From: an uncultured Ruminobacter sp.
GTDB lineage: Bacteria > Pseudomonadota > Gammaproteobacteria > Enterobacterales > Succinivibrionaceae
Assembly (NCBI GenBank): GCA_900767005.1
Contig: CAAFXL010000058.1
Location: forward strand, 1 to 17,904
Reading direction: 5' to 3'
Length of the DNA: 17,904 nucleotides
The stretch's first letter is position 1. Every line of letters starts with the position of its first letter. Made by a program: the position numbers and the translations under genes. Shown here one piece after another: positions 1 through 6,013 of the stretch. The notes beneath the pieces were generated by a model. It was given only the letters and a program-made list of their open reading frames with translations, did not search any database and was not told the origin of the DNA.

Positions 1-135
1 ACATTGGCATCAGCAAGCATTAACTCAACTTCTTCTAATCTTTCCTTTTTTGTAGAAAGATCAAAGATACCCCCATAAAGAAGTCATTCTTAAATCACAA
101 TCTTCAATATGAGCTTCTAAAGATGTTAATTCCAA
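1..135 (-). CDS. prfB: Peptide chain release factor 2, 5' part with programmed +1 frameshift (partial)
   Basis: This is the N-terminal end of RF2, the factor that releases peptides at UGA and UAA codons; the gene runs off the left edge. The zero frame starts at a TTG (133-135) with a GGAG ribosome-binding site 8 nt upstream (144-147). It encodes 24 residues ending in SLWGYL and stops at an in-frame TGA (61-63). Skipping one base makes the next codon GAT (60-62), and translation continues as DLSTKKERLEEVE and on to the edge. E. coli RF2 has 25 residues before its own UGA, ending in RGYL, then DYDAKKERLEEV, so start, length and shift point all fit. The slip codon CTT (64-66) lies three bases after a GGGGG element (70-74), the same spacing as in E. 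coli. No in-frame ATG lies upstream. Identity rests on about 45 residues and the recoding site, which together are very specific. Confidence 0.93.
60..74 (-). promoter_or_regulatory. prfB +1 programmed frameshift signal
   Basis: On the minus strand the order is GGGGG, TAT, CTT, TGA, T. The G-run acts as an internal Shine-Dalgarno that strains the ribosome, CTT is the slippery P-site codon, and TGA is the stop that RF2 itself decodes. Low RF2 slows termination and favours the shift, giving negative feedback on RF2 level. E. coli has A before the G-run and C after the TGA; here these are T and T. The core is otherwise identical. Confidence 0.93.
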
Positions 136-188
136 AGCTAATACTCCAAATATATGTATAAAAGTCACAAAAATATATTTCTAAACAA

Positions 189-223
189 TCTTGTAATTAT
201 AACATTTTTAGAAAAAATTACAA
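189..223 (-). promoter_or_regulatory. Probable prfB promoter
   Basis: On the minus strand, TTGTAA (218-223) is separated by 16 bp from a perfect TATAAT (196-201). That box is preceded by TG plus one base, an extended -10. Transcription would start near 189, giving a leader of roughly 54 nt before the TTG start of prfB. Confidence 0.6.
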
Positions 224-312
224 AAGACTATCTATTTCATCACATTATTTATTAGTTAAATTCTCCTCTTTAAAACCATTTAATCTGATCATTAGGCAAA
301 AAGGTTCAATTC

Positions 313-348
313 TTGACTAAAAAATATAAGAACACTACAATAAATATT
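313..348 (+). promoter_or_regulatory. Probable nadC promoter
   Basis: TTGACT (313-318) and TACAAT (336-341) are separated by exactly 17 bp, giving a close sigma-70 match. The predicted start near 348 leaves a leader of about 120 nt before nadC. Between this promoter and the prfB promoter I see no gene; the 332 bp between the two start codons are divergent control DNA. Confidence 0.6.
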
Positions 349-412
349 ATTTGAAAACAAAGACTTTCAAATATTTAATTCTGGTGAATTTAAAAACTAG
401 TTTTTTATACTA

Positions 413-435
413 GCAAATTTCAAATTTAAATTTGC
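413..435. repeat. Inverted repeat in the nadC leader
   Basis: GCAAATTT (413-420) and AAATTTGC (428-435) form an 8-bp perfect inverted repeat around a 7-nt centre, 33 bp before the preferred nadC start. It could be an operator or a weak leader hairpin. It is short and AT-rich, so chance is possible. Confidence 0.35.
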
Positions 436-467
436 AAAATTTTTAACCATTTATGCTAGGACTTACT

Positions 468-1316
468 ATGTTAAGTGAAGACATTTCAAATTCAGTTTCA
501 TTAGCTTTAAAAGAAGATCTTGGTGGTGTTTTAGATCCATCATGTGATATTACCGCTCAGTTAATTCCTGCTGATCGTATCAATACAGCCCATGTTATTA
601 CACGTGAAGAAGGTGTATTTTGTGGTAAAGAATGGGTAGAAGAAGTTTATAAACAACTAGGAAATCAAGTTGAATTAACTTGGAAAGTTAATGATGGTGA
701 TTTAGTTTCTCCAGGACAGGAACTATTCTCAATTAAGGGTAATGCTCGCACTATGCTTACCGCTGAAAGAACTACTTTAAATTTCCTTCAAACTCTATCT
801 GGAGCTGCTACTGCAGTTAGAGCTTATGTAAAGGAAATGGAAGGCACCAATTGCGTTCTTTTAGATACTCGTAAAACTATTCCAGGATTAAGAACTGCAC
901 TTAAGTATGCAGTTAAAGCTGGTGGCGGTCAAAATCACCGTATGGGTTTATTTGATGCTTATTTAATTAAAGAAAACCACATCATGGCTTGTGGTGGTAT
1001 TAAAGAAGCAATTGAAACTGCTAGAAAGCTTAACCCAGGTAAGAAGGTTGAAGTTGAAGTTGAAACCTTAGAAGAACTACAAGAAGCTTTAGATGCAAAA
1101 TCTGATATTATCATGCTTGATAACTTCGATATGCCAAACATTGAAGAAGCTGTAAAAATTACTAATCATCAAGCTAAGCTTGAAATTTCTGGTAATGTTA
1201 ATTTATCAACTATCGGTCGTTATGCAAAAACTGGCGTTGATTTCATTTCAGTTGGAGCTCTTACTAAAAATATTAGAGCAATGGATCTTTCAATGCGTTT
1301 TGAAAAAGATTACTAA
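468..1316 (+). CDS. nadC: Nicotinate-nucleotide pyrophosphorylase (quinolinate phosphoribosyltransferase)
   Basis: NadC converts quinolinate and PRPP to nicotinate mononucleotide, CO2 and pyrophosphate, the step where de novo NAD synthesis joins the salvage route; it is cytosolic. The N-terminal half shows ALKEDLGG, DITAQL and ITREEGVFCGKEWVEEV, close to the E. coli enzyme. The barrel domain shows LNFLQTLSGAAT, LLDTRKTIPGLR, KYAVKAGGGQNHRMGLFDA, LIKENHI, VEVEVETLEE, IMLDN and ISVGALTK, which carry the substrate-binding Arg, His and Lys residues and the catalytic Glu/Asp set. I chose the ATG at 468 (282 aa) because AGGA at 458-461 sits 6 nt before it. An in-frame ATG at 453 would add five residues but has no ribosome-binding site. 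The gene stands alone between its own promoter and a terminator. Confidence 0.96.
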   Translation: MLSEDISNSVSLALKEDLGGVLDPSCDITAQLIPADRINTAHVITREEGVFCGKEWVEEVYKQLGNQVELTWKVNDGDLVSPGQELFSIKGNARTMLTAERTTLNFLQTLSGAATAVRAYVKEMEGTNCVLLDTRKTIPGLRTALKYAVKAGGGQNHRMGLFDAYLIKENHIMACGGIKEAIETARKLNPGKKVEVEVETLEELQEALDAKSDIIMLDNFDMPNIEEAVKITNHQAKLEISGNVNLSTIGRYAKTGVDFISVGALTKNIRAMDLSMRFEKDY

Positions 1317-1345
1317 TTAAAATCAGTTCTTTCTAAAAATTTTCT

Positions 1346-1380
1346 AAAGCTTTAGAAGTTCTTCTAAAGCTTTTATTTTT
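1346..1380 (+). terminator. Rho-independent terminator of nadC
   Basis: AAAGCTTTAGAAG (1346-1358) and CTTCTAAAGCTTT (1361-1373) are perfect inverted repeats with a very short loop, followed by a T-rich run to about 1380. It begins 29 bp after the nadC stop. Confidence 0.8.
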
Positions 1381-1710
1381 TAAGATTATTCAATATTTCC
1401 CAATTTTAAGATTAATTATTTTTAATAATTAAATATAGATAAAATATAAAATAATCAAATAATAACCTAAAATTTTTAAATTATTTCCAAAATAAAATAT
1501 TTTTAAATAAACCTTAATAATTTCCGATAAATAAGTAATTTATAAAATAATTGTGACTTTTATGTAAAAAAAATAATATTTTTTACTTTTTCTAGTAATT
1601 TTATTTTATAATTTATATCAAAATTATAAATTATCTCATTTTTTTGAATTAATTTAATTATAAATTATTGATTTTAACTTACTTTTCAAGCACGGTTTTA
1701 TAGGTACATT
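1381..1710. other. AT-rich non-coding interval with repeats upstream of the unknown membrane protein gene
   Basis: I see no supported gene here on either strand. The stretch is almost pure A+T and holds three patterned items: an inverted repeat GTAAAAAA/TTTTTTAC (1564-1586), a perfect 10-bp inverted repeat (1608-1634) and a direct repeat of one of its arms (1656-1668). A weak promoter, TTGTGA (1551-1556) with TAATAT (1574-1579) at 17 bp, could serve the gene starting at 1711, but AT content makes such matches common. Confidence 0.4.
1608..1668. repeat. Repeated 10-13 bp AT-rich motif, inverted and direct copies
   Basis: ATAATTTATA (1608-1617) and TATAAATTAT (1625-1634) are perfect inverted copies 7 bp apart. 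The 13-mer AATTATAAATTAT occurs at 1622-1634 and again at 1656-1668, 34 bp apart centre to centre. The spacing is near three helical turns. It may be a binding-site cluster or low-complexity coincidence. Confidence 0.35.
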
Positions 1711-2139
1711 ATGTTTTTTAAAGTATTACTATATGTATTAATGGTTTTAATACTAATTGGTCTATTAGGTAAATTAAATTACAATGCATCTCTTTATGAA
1801 AAAGATGATAACGCTGTAGAGTTTATCTTCCCGATTTGGAATTGGGGTGACCCTTGGTTTTATGCAAGCTTTGATACTAATGGTGCAAACTTTACAAAAC
1901 CAGATGATCTTAAGTATAGATATATTCAAGAAGAATACAAAAAGTTTAGTGAAAAGAAAGATGCTATTTGTGCAGAAAATGGTTTACAAAGTGATGCTTG
2001 TGAACTAGCTGATGTTGAACTTGAAGATTTAAAGACAACTCTTGAAGATGCTCAAATGGAATTAAATGATATCATCGAAGAAAAGGGTGATGAAGTTAGA
2101 TTATCAAGATCTTATGAAAAGAAGAAATTAGAGTTCTAA
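1711..2139 (+). CDS. Unknown small single-pass membrane protein with coiled-coil tail
   Basis: I do not recognise this 142-residue protein. Residues 3-20 are a continuous hydrophobic segment (FKVLLYVLMVLILIGLLG) with one Lys before and Lys21 after, so a signal anchor or uncleaved signal is likely. Residues 36-62 hold an aromatic patch (FIFPIWNWGDPWFYASFD) that looks like a small folded motif. Residues 65-130 are strongly charged and heptad-like, suggesting a helical coiled coil, and the C-terminus is basic then acidic. Cys87 and Cys97 could form a disulfide if the tail is periplasmic. AGG at 1702-1704 lies 6 nt before the ATG. Its own upstream DNA and a strong terminator mark a monocistronic unit between nadC and alr. 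Codon use resembles the neighbours. An envelope role is inference only. Confidence 0.8.
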   Translation: MFFKVLLYVLMVLILIGLLGKLNYNASLYEKDDNAVEFIFPIWNWGDPWFYASFDTNGANFTKPDDLKYRYIQEEYKKFSEKKDAICAENGLQSDACELADVELEDLKTTLEDAQMELNDIIEEKGDEVRLSRSYEKKKLEF

Positions 2140-2161
2140 AATTAATTTTTAAGACTAAACT

Positions 2162-2196
2162 AAGGGGTGAATGTTCACCCCTTTTGTTTTGTTTTG
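2162..2196 (+). terminator. Strong Rho-independent terminator after the unknown membrane protein gene
   Basis: AAGGGGTGAA (2162-2171) pairs perfectly with TTCACCCCTT (2174-2183), followed by a T-rich run interrupted by single Gs. The GC-rich stem is unusual in this AT-rich DNA. The other strand has no U-run, so it should not stop alr transcription. Confidence 0.88.
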
Positions 2197-2264
2197 ATTT
2201 GAAATTGAGTTTTATTTCATTAATCATTAACTAAAAGCTAATCAAAAACTTTAGTAGCAATAAA

Positions 2265-3350
2265 TTATTTATTTAAATAGCGATATTCAACTCTTGAAGT
2301 TAAACCTGTAACTAATTCATAACCTATAGTATTTACTCTTTGAGCTAAGGAATCAACTGATATTCTATCTCCCCATAAAATTACTTCATCGCCTACTTTA
2401 TCTTCAAAATCTAAGCCAATATCAACAAACATCATGTCCATACAAACATGACCTACAGTATGGCAAATTCGATTGTTAATTAAAACTTCACTACCATTAG
2501 GCATAGCTCTTGGATAACCATCTGCATAACCGATAGCAATAATAGCAATTTTTGTAGGTCTTGAGCAAACCCATGAGGCACCATATCCTACAGCATCACC
2601 TGGATTTAAAGTTCTTATTTTGATAATCTTTGATGATAAAGTCATTACTGGCTTTAAACCTAAATCTTGAGCTTTAATTTCATTAAATGGACTTAAACCA
2701 TATTGAATAATTCCTGGTCTAATATAATCAGAAATTATTGAATCTTTACTAAATAATTCTGCAGAATTAGTTAAAGATAATTCACCTTTACACTTCTTAG
2801 CAAAGAGTTTCCACTTTGCTAATTGTTTATCATTTTGAATTTTTGTTGCAGGAGAATCAGCACAACTTAAATGAGACATCATACCAATCGGCTTTTTGAT
2901 AAAATTAGACTTATCTATTAAGGCGATAACCTCATCGATTTCATCATAATTAAAGCCTAATCTTTCCATACCAACATTAACTTGAAGCCAACCTTTTAAT
3001 TGATTCTTAGGCTTATAATCTTCTATAGCTTCAATTTGCCATTTAGAATGGATAGCAAATGAAATATCATATTTTTCAATTAGTGGTAAATCATCTTTAG
3101 AAAAGAAACCGCCTAACATAATAATGTCTTTAGTTATATTAGCTTCTCTTAATTCAATTGCTTCTTCAATACGAGCAACAGCATAAGCTTTAACATACTT
3201 ATCCATTACTTTGGCACATTCAATAGCCCCATGGCCATAAGCATTAGCCTTTACTACAGCAATAACTTTAGCACCATTGGCCTTAGCACTTACAACTTGC
3301 ATATTATGATCTAAGGCAGCTAAATCAATTGTTGCTGTTACAGTTTTCAT
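2265..3350 (-). CDS. alr: Alanine racemase
   Basis: Alr interconverts L- and D-alanine with pyridoxal phosphate, supplying D-Ala for peptidoglycan in the cytosol. At 361 aa it has the usual length. The PLP-lysine motif AVVKANAYGHG places the Schiff-base Lys at 34. SHLSCAD (about 159-165), YIRPGIIQYG with Arg211, GYGASW with the catalytic Tyr256, and CMDMMFVDI in the C-terminal beta domain are all in place. One departure is visible: the usual K-x-D-T-G-M-x-R-L-G loop, whose Lys is carbamylated in well-studied enzymes, reads QVNVGMERLG (123-132), with Gln at the Lys position. AAGGGA precedes the ATG by 9 nt. alr follows dnaB by 33 bp on the same strand, the same pairing as in E. coli, and is likely co-transcribed with it. 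Confidence 0.94.
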   Translation of the reverse strand: MKTVTATIDLAALDHNMQVVSAKANGAKVIAVVKANAYGHGAIECAKVMDKYVKAYAVARIEEAIELREANITKDIIMLGGFFSKDDLPLIEKYDISFAIHSKWQIEAIEDYKPKNQLKGWLQVNVGMERLGFNYDEIDEVIALIDKSNFIKKPIGMMSHLSCADSPATKIQNDKQLAKWKLFAKKCKGELSLTNSAELFSKDSIISDYIRPGIIQYGLSPFNEIKAQDLGLKPVMTLSSKIIKIRTLNPGDAVGYGASWVCSRPTKIAIIAIGYADGYPRAMPNGSEVLINNRICHTVGHVCMDMMFVDIGLDFEDKVGDEVILWGDRISVDSLAQRVNTIGYELVTGLTSRVEYRYLNK

Positions 3351-3383
3351 TATTCAAATCCCTTAAAATATAAATAATAATTT

Positions 3384-4826
3384 TTATTGATTATCTGGAG
3401 TTCTATTAGTTTCTAGTTGTTCAAATCTAGAAAACTCTTTTAGAAATGCCATATTAATTGTGCCGGTTTCACCACTACGGTTTTTACCAATAATTATTTC
3501 AGCTTTACCTACTAAATCAGGATTATTAGGATTATACACCTCTTCACGATGCACAAATAAAATTATGTCCGCATCTTGTTCTATTGACCCTGATTCTCTT
3601 AAATCTGAAGGCATTGGTCGTTTTTCTTTACGATTTTCAAGTCCTCGGTTTAACTGAGCAAGAGCTAGCACCGGAACATTTAATTCTTTAGATAGAGCTT
3701 TTAAACTTCTTGAACATTCAGCAACTTCTAAAGCACGATTATCCCCAAAACCTGGAGCTCTCATTAATTGAAGATAGTCCACCATAATAACTGATAGGCC
3801 ACCATATTCTTTAGCAAGTCTTCGAGCTCTAGTTCTTATATCAAGTGGAGTTAATGAGCTTTGATCATCAATAAATATAGCTTTTGATTTATCTTCTGAA
3901 ATAAATCTCCCCATAACCCCTGCAATTTTTTTCCAATCATCAGCATCAAGATTATGATTTCTAATTTTATTTTGATGAACTCTTGATAATGACGATAATA
4001 CTCTTTGAGCAATTTCAATTGATCTCATTTCAAGTGAAAATACAAGGGCAGGCTTTACATCTGGGGTTTTCATTACAATGTTTTCAACTAAGTTCATTGC
4101 AAATGTAGTCTTACCCATTGCAGGTCTTGCGGCGATTATGATTAGTTGCCCTTCATGAAAACCACTAGTTTTATCATCTAATGATTTATATCCAGTTGAA
4201 GTACCTGTAATACCACTCTCTGATACCCCTTCTCTAAGCTTATCAAATAATTCCTTTAAAGGTATAGAAAGAGCAACCGGACCATTGGTTGTAGATTGAG
4301 TTTGCTGATTTATCGCAAAAATCTTCTTTTCAGCAATATCAATAATATCTTGAGTTGAATACTTACTAGGATTATAAATTAAATTAGTAATTTCTTCGCA
4401 AGTTGATAATAATAATCGAGACTTAGCTTTATCTAAAATATTTTGAGCAAAAATTGTAATATCAGAAGTTTTTGGAGCTTTATCTTGAAGGTATAATAAA
4501 TAAGAAATACCACCACACTCATTTAATACTCCAAGTTTTTCAAGATACATTTCCACAGTCTGAGAATTAATTTCATGTGGACCTTTATCTGAAGCAATAC
4601 GAACCATCGCATCAAATATCCATTGATGCTTTTTCTGATAGAAAGGATTTTGATCACCAAAAAGATCTACAGCACGCTTTAAATTTTCTGTATCAATAAA
4701 AATACCACCTAATACCGCTTGCTCTGACTCAATTGAAAAAACTTCAACCTGGTCATTAGAGTTGTTATTATTGGTATTATTATTGTTGCCTTCACTCCAG
4801 CGTGATAATGCTACATCTTTAGCCAT
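3384..4826 (-). CDS. dnaB: Replicative DNA helicase
   Basis: DnaB is the hexameric 5'-3' helicase that unwinds DNA at the replication fork and contacts primase and the polymerase clamp loader. At 480 aa it is close to the E. coli length (about 470). Residues 30-140 form the N-terminal helical domain, beginning SIESEQAVLGGIF. The RecA-like ATPase domain follows a linker. It shows Walker A ARPAMGKTT (233-241), SLEM, a Walker B VDYLQLM, LAQLNR, the DLRESGSIEQDAD block and the GKNRSGETG loop near the C-terminus. An Asn-rich tract (residues 14-24) sits before the N-terminal domain and is probably disordered. AAGGG lies 5 nt before the ATG. No intein is present: all helicase motifs are contiguous. 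It is likely the first gene of a dnaB-alr unit. Confidence 0.96.
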   Translation of the reverse strand: MAKDVALSRWSEGNNNNTNNNNSNDQVEVFSIESEQAVLGGIFIDTENLKRAVDLFGDQNPFYQKKHQWIFDAMVRIASDKGPHEINSQTVEMYLEKLGVLNECGGISYLLYLQDKAPKTSDITIFAQNILDKAKSRLLLSTCEEITNLIYNPSKYSTQDIIDIAEKKIFAINQQTQSTTNGPVALSIPLKELFDKLREGVSESGITGTSTGYKSLDDKTSGFHEGQLIIIAARPAMGKTTFAMNLVENIVMKTPDVKPALVFSLEMRSIEIAQRVLSSLSRVHQNKIRNHNLDADDWKKIAGVMGRFISEDKSKAIFIDDQSSLTPLDIRTRARRLAKEYGGLSVIMVDYLQLMRAPGFGDNRALEVAECSRSLKALSKELNVPVLALAQLNRGLENRKEKRPMPSDLRESGSIEQDADIILFVHREEVYNPNNPDLVGKAEIIIGKNRSGETGTINMAFLKEFSRFEQLETNRTPDNQ

Positions 4827-5218
4827 AAAAACCCTTGTATAAATTGCTACAATTTCTACACTTACTAAATTTAAAGATCAAATTTCAACTTTAACTTAAA
4901 AATCTTAGATAAATATTAATACAAAAAATTCAATCTTTGGTTTAAAGCAAAATTTTAATTATATATATGAAATATAGAACTAGATTTACCTAAAAAATTA
5001 ATTTAAAGCTTACTAACTTCTTTGATTTTGCTAAGAACGTATTATAAATAATCTTAAATATTTTTAAATCAATACATCACGCAAAAATTTGAACAAACTT
5101 TATATTTTAAACCATCATTTGTCAAGCTATTAGAAATTATCAAATTAATTAAATAAAAGAAACTAAGTACTAGTAATGATATTAAGGTTTGTAAGGATTT
5201 TAATAAGATTATAATAGA
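4827..5218. other. Non-coding interval between the tRNA-Arg pair and dnaB
   Basis: No supported gene lies in these 392 bp. On the minus strand the region carries promoter-like elements that would give dnaB a long leader. I find no clear intrinsic terminator after the last tRNA, so tRNA transcripts may be ended by processing, Rho or readthrough. Short ATG-started frames on both strands end within a dozen codons. Confidence 0.45.
5090..5125 (-). promoter_or_regulatory. Candidate promoter upstream of dnaB or of an undetected small RNA
   Basis: On the minus strand a perfect TTGACA (5120-5125) is followed at 17 bp by TAAAGT (5097-5102), or at 15 bp by TATAAA. A second perfect TATAAT (5041-5046) lies downstream, with TTGATT 20 bp before it. 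Either would produce a dnaB leader of 200-265 nt. I could not find a terminator in that leader that would define a separate small RNA. Confidence 0.45.
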
Positions 5219-5295
5219 TGGCGCATCCTGAAGGATTCGAACCTTCGACCGCTCGGTTCGTAGCCGAGTACTCTATCCAGCTGAGCTAAGGATGC
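5219..5295 (-). tRNA. tRNA-Arg (anticodon ACG), copy 2
   Basis: The 77-nt minus-strand sequence folds as a standard cloverleaf. The acceptor GCATCCT pairs with AGGATGC, the anticodon stem CTCGG/CCGAG encloses the loop CTACGAA, and the T stem GAAGG/CCTTC encloses TTCGAAT. The discriminator is G and CCA is encoded. ACG normally becomes ICG by TadA deamination and reads CGU, CGC and CGA. It is identical over its full length to the copy at 5311-5387, 15 bp away. The placement after tRNA-Ser and csrA matches the E. coli serV-argV cluster. Confidence 0.97.
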
Positions 5296-5310
5296 ACATA
5301 AGAGTAAGAA

Positions 5311-5387
5311 TGGCGCATCCTGAAGGATTCGAACCTTCGACCGCTCGGTTCGTAGCCGAGTACTCTATCCAGCTGAGCTAAGGATGC
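5311..5387 (-). tRNA. tRNA-Arg (anticodon ACG), copy 1
   Basis: This 77-nt copy, with encoded CCA, is identical base for base to the one at 5219-5295. It follows the tRNA-Ser gene by 9 bp, so the three tRNAs are almost certainly made as one precursor and cut by RNases P and E. Identity without any drift suggests recent tandem duplication or gene conversion. Confidence 0.97.
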
Positions 5388-5396
5388 ATTCGAACG

Positions 5397-5490
5397 TGGC
5401 GGTGAGTGAGGGATTCGAACCCTCGATACAACTTTATGGTCATATGCTCCCTTAGCAGGGGAGTACCTTCAGCCTCTCGGTCAACTCACC
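5397..5490 (-). tRNA. tRNA-Ser (anticodon GCT)
   Basis: This is a 94-nt class II tRNA. Acceptor GGTGAGT pairs with ACTCACC, discriminator is G and CCA is encoded. The anticodon stem CTCCC/GGGAG holds the loop CTGCTAA, giving anticodon GCT for AGU and AGC serine codons. A long variable arm follows, and the T loop is TTCGAAT. It closely resembles E. coli serV and sits in the same place between csrA and the arginine tRNAs. Confidence 0.97.
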
Positions 5491-5500
5491 GCAAGTTCGT

Positions 5501-5535
5501 GCATTGAATTTTAACGTTATTTTAAATTAAGTCAA
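5501..5535 (-). promoter_or_regulatory. Promoter of the tRNA-Ser/tRNA-Arg operon
   Basis: On the minus strand, TTGACT (5530-5535) lies 16 bp before TAAAAT (5508-5513). Transcription would begin near 5501, about 11 nt before the mature 5' end of tRNA-Ser. Position and quality fit a stable-RNA promoter. Confidence 0.7.
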
Positions 5536-5590
5536 GAAAAATATTAATTTTTTTGAAAAAAGATTAAATTTAGTTCTTTTTTTAACCAAT

Positions 5591-5618
5591 AAAAAAGCTC
5601 AGAAATAAATTTCTGAGC
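5591..5618 (-). terminator. Rho-independent terminator of csrA
   Basis: On the minus strand, GCTCAGAAA (5610-5618) and TTTCTGAGC (5597-5605) form a perfect 9-bp stem with a 4-nt loop, followed by six Ts (5591-5596). It separates csrA from the tRNA operon promoter. Confidence 0.88.
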
Positions 5619-5639
5619 CTTAAAGATAAAAATAAATGT

Positions 5640-5816
5640 TTATTTATTTTCATTCTTTTTAAATTTGTCTTCATCTAGCTCCCCTCTTTTGATTGAAATT
5701 TCTTTCGGAGCTTCAACACCAATACGAATTTGGTTACCCTTGACACTTAAAATAGTAATTTTAACATTATCACCAACAACCAATGTTTCACCAATTCTTC
5801 TAGATAAAATTAACAT
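5640..5816 (-). CDS. csrA: Carbon storage regulator, RNA-binding protein
   Basis: CsrA is a small dimeric RNA-binding protein that binds GGA motifs in mRNA leaders and represses or stabilises target messages, controlling carbon flow, motility and biofilm. From the ATG at 5816 it is 58 aa and begins MLILSRRIGETLVVGD. GNQIRIGVEAPKEISIKR follows, with the RNA-contacting Arg near the end of the last strand, and a short charged tail. An in-frame ATG at 5837 would add seven residues (MLGVPYL). I prefer 5816 because the family begins at MLIL, where the first strand forms the dimer. The GGGAG ahead of it (5828-5832) is 11 nt away, somewhat far. It has its own promoter and terminator between alaS and tRNA-Ser, the E. 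coli arrangement. Confidence 0.95.
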   Translation of the reverse strand: MLILSRRIGETLVVGDNVKITILSVKGNQIRIGVEAPKEISIKRGELDEDKFKKNENK

Positions 5817-5839
5817 TAGATAGGGTACTCCCAACATTC

Positions 5840-5852
5840 ACCTTGGTAAGGT
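5840..5852 (-). promoter_or_regulatory. Small leader hairpin near the csrA start
   Basis: On the minus strand, ACCTT ACC AAGGT forms a 5-bp stem that covers the AAGGTG just before the upstream in-frame ATG at 5837. A second mini-hairpin, GGG AGTA CCC (5823-5832), includes the ribosome-binding site for the 5816 start. CsrA control of its own leader is known in E. coli; here it is inference from position. Confidence 0.35.
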
Positions 5853-5888
5853 AAATAAAAAATAATACAAACTAATCTCTTTAAATAC

Positions 5889-5924
5889 TTTTTAGAGTAT
5901 ATTATAAATAAAATGCATGGTCAA
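5889..5924 (-). promoter_or_regulatory. csrA promoter
   Basis: TTGACC (5919-5924) and TATACT (5896-5901) on the minus strand are spaced by exactly 17 bp, one of the best sigma-70 matches in the window. A start near 5889 gives a leader of about 73 nt. Confidence 0.75.
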
Positions 5925-5953
5925 GATTGTTTAAATTTAGAGCATTTAAAATC

Positions 5954-5986
5954 AAAAAAAGGAACTAGATTTTAGTCTAGTCCCTT
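5954..5986 (-). terminator. Rho-independent terminator of alaS
   Basis: On the minus strand, AAGGGACTAGA (5976-5986) pairs with TCTAGTTCCTT (5959-5969), an 11-bp stem with one G-U pair and a 6-nt loop. A T-run follows (5954-5960). It begins 28 bp after the alaS stop and lies ahead of the csrA promoter. Confidence 0.87.
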
Positions 5987-6013
5987 AATTTACATTAAAA
6001 ATTACTTTTTAAT

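Noticed and set aside
61..63. prfB as a pseudogene broken by a stop codon
   Set aside because: The stop sits in the conserved programmed-frameshift context, and the downstream frame matches RF2.
2205..2264. Possible alr terminator
   Set aside because: ACTAAAG/CTTTTAGT can pair only with a bulge, and no U-run follows on the minus strand.
5160..5218. Possible terminator after the tRNA-Arg pair
   Set aside because: The best stem is only four base pairs (ACTA/TAGT), too weak to call.
5219..5490. Repeat cluster that might suggest a CRISPR array
   Set aside because: The repeats are two complete tRNA-Arg genes and a tRNA-Ser with good cloverleaf structure.
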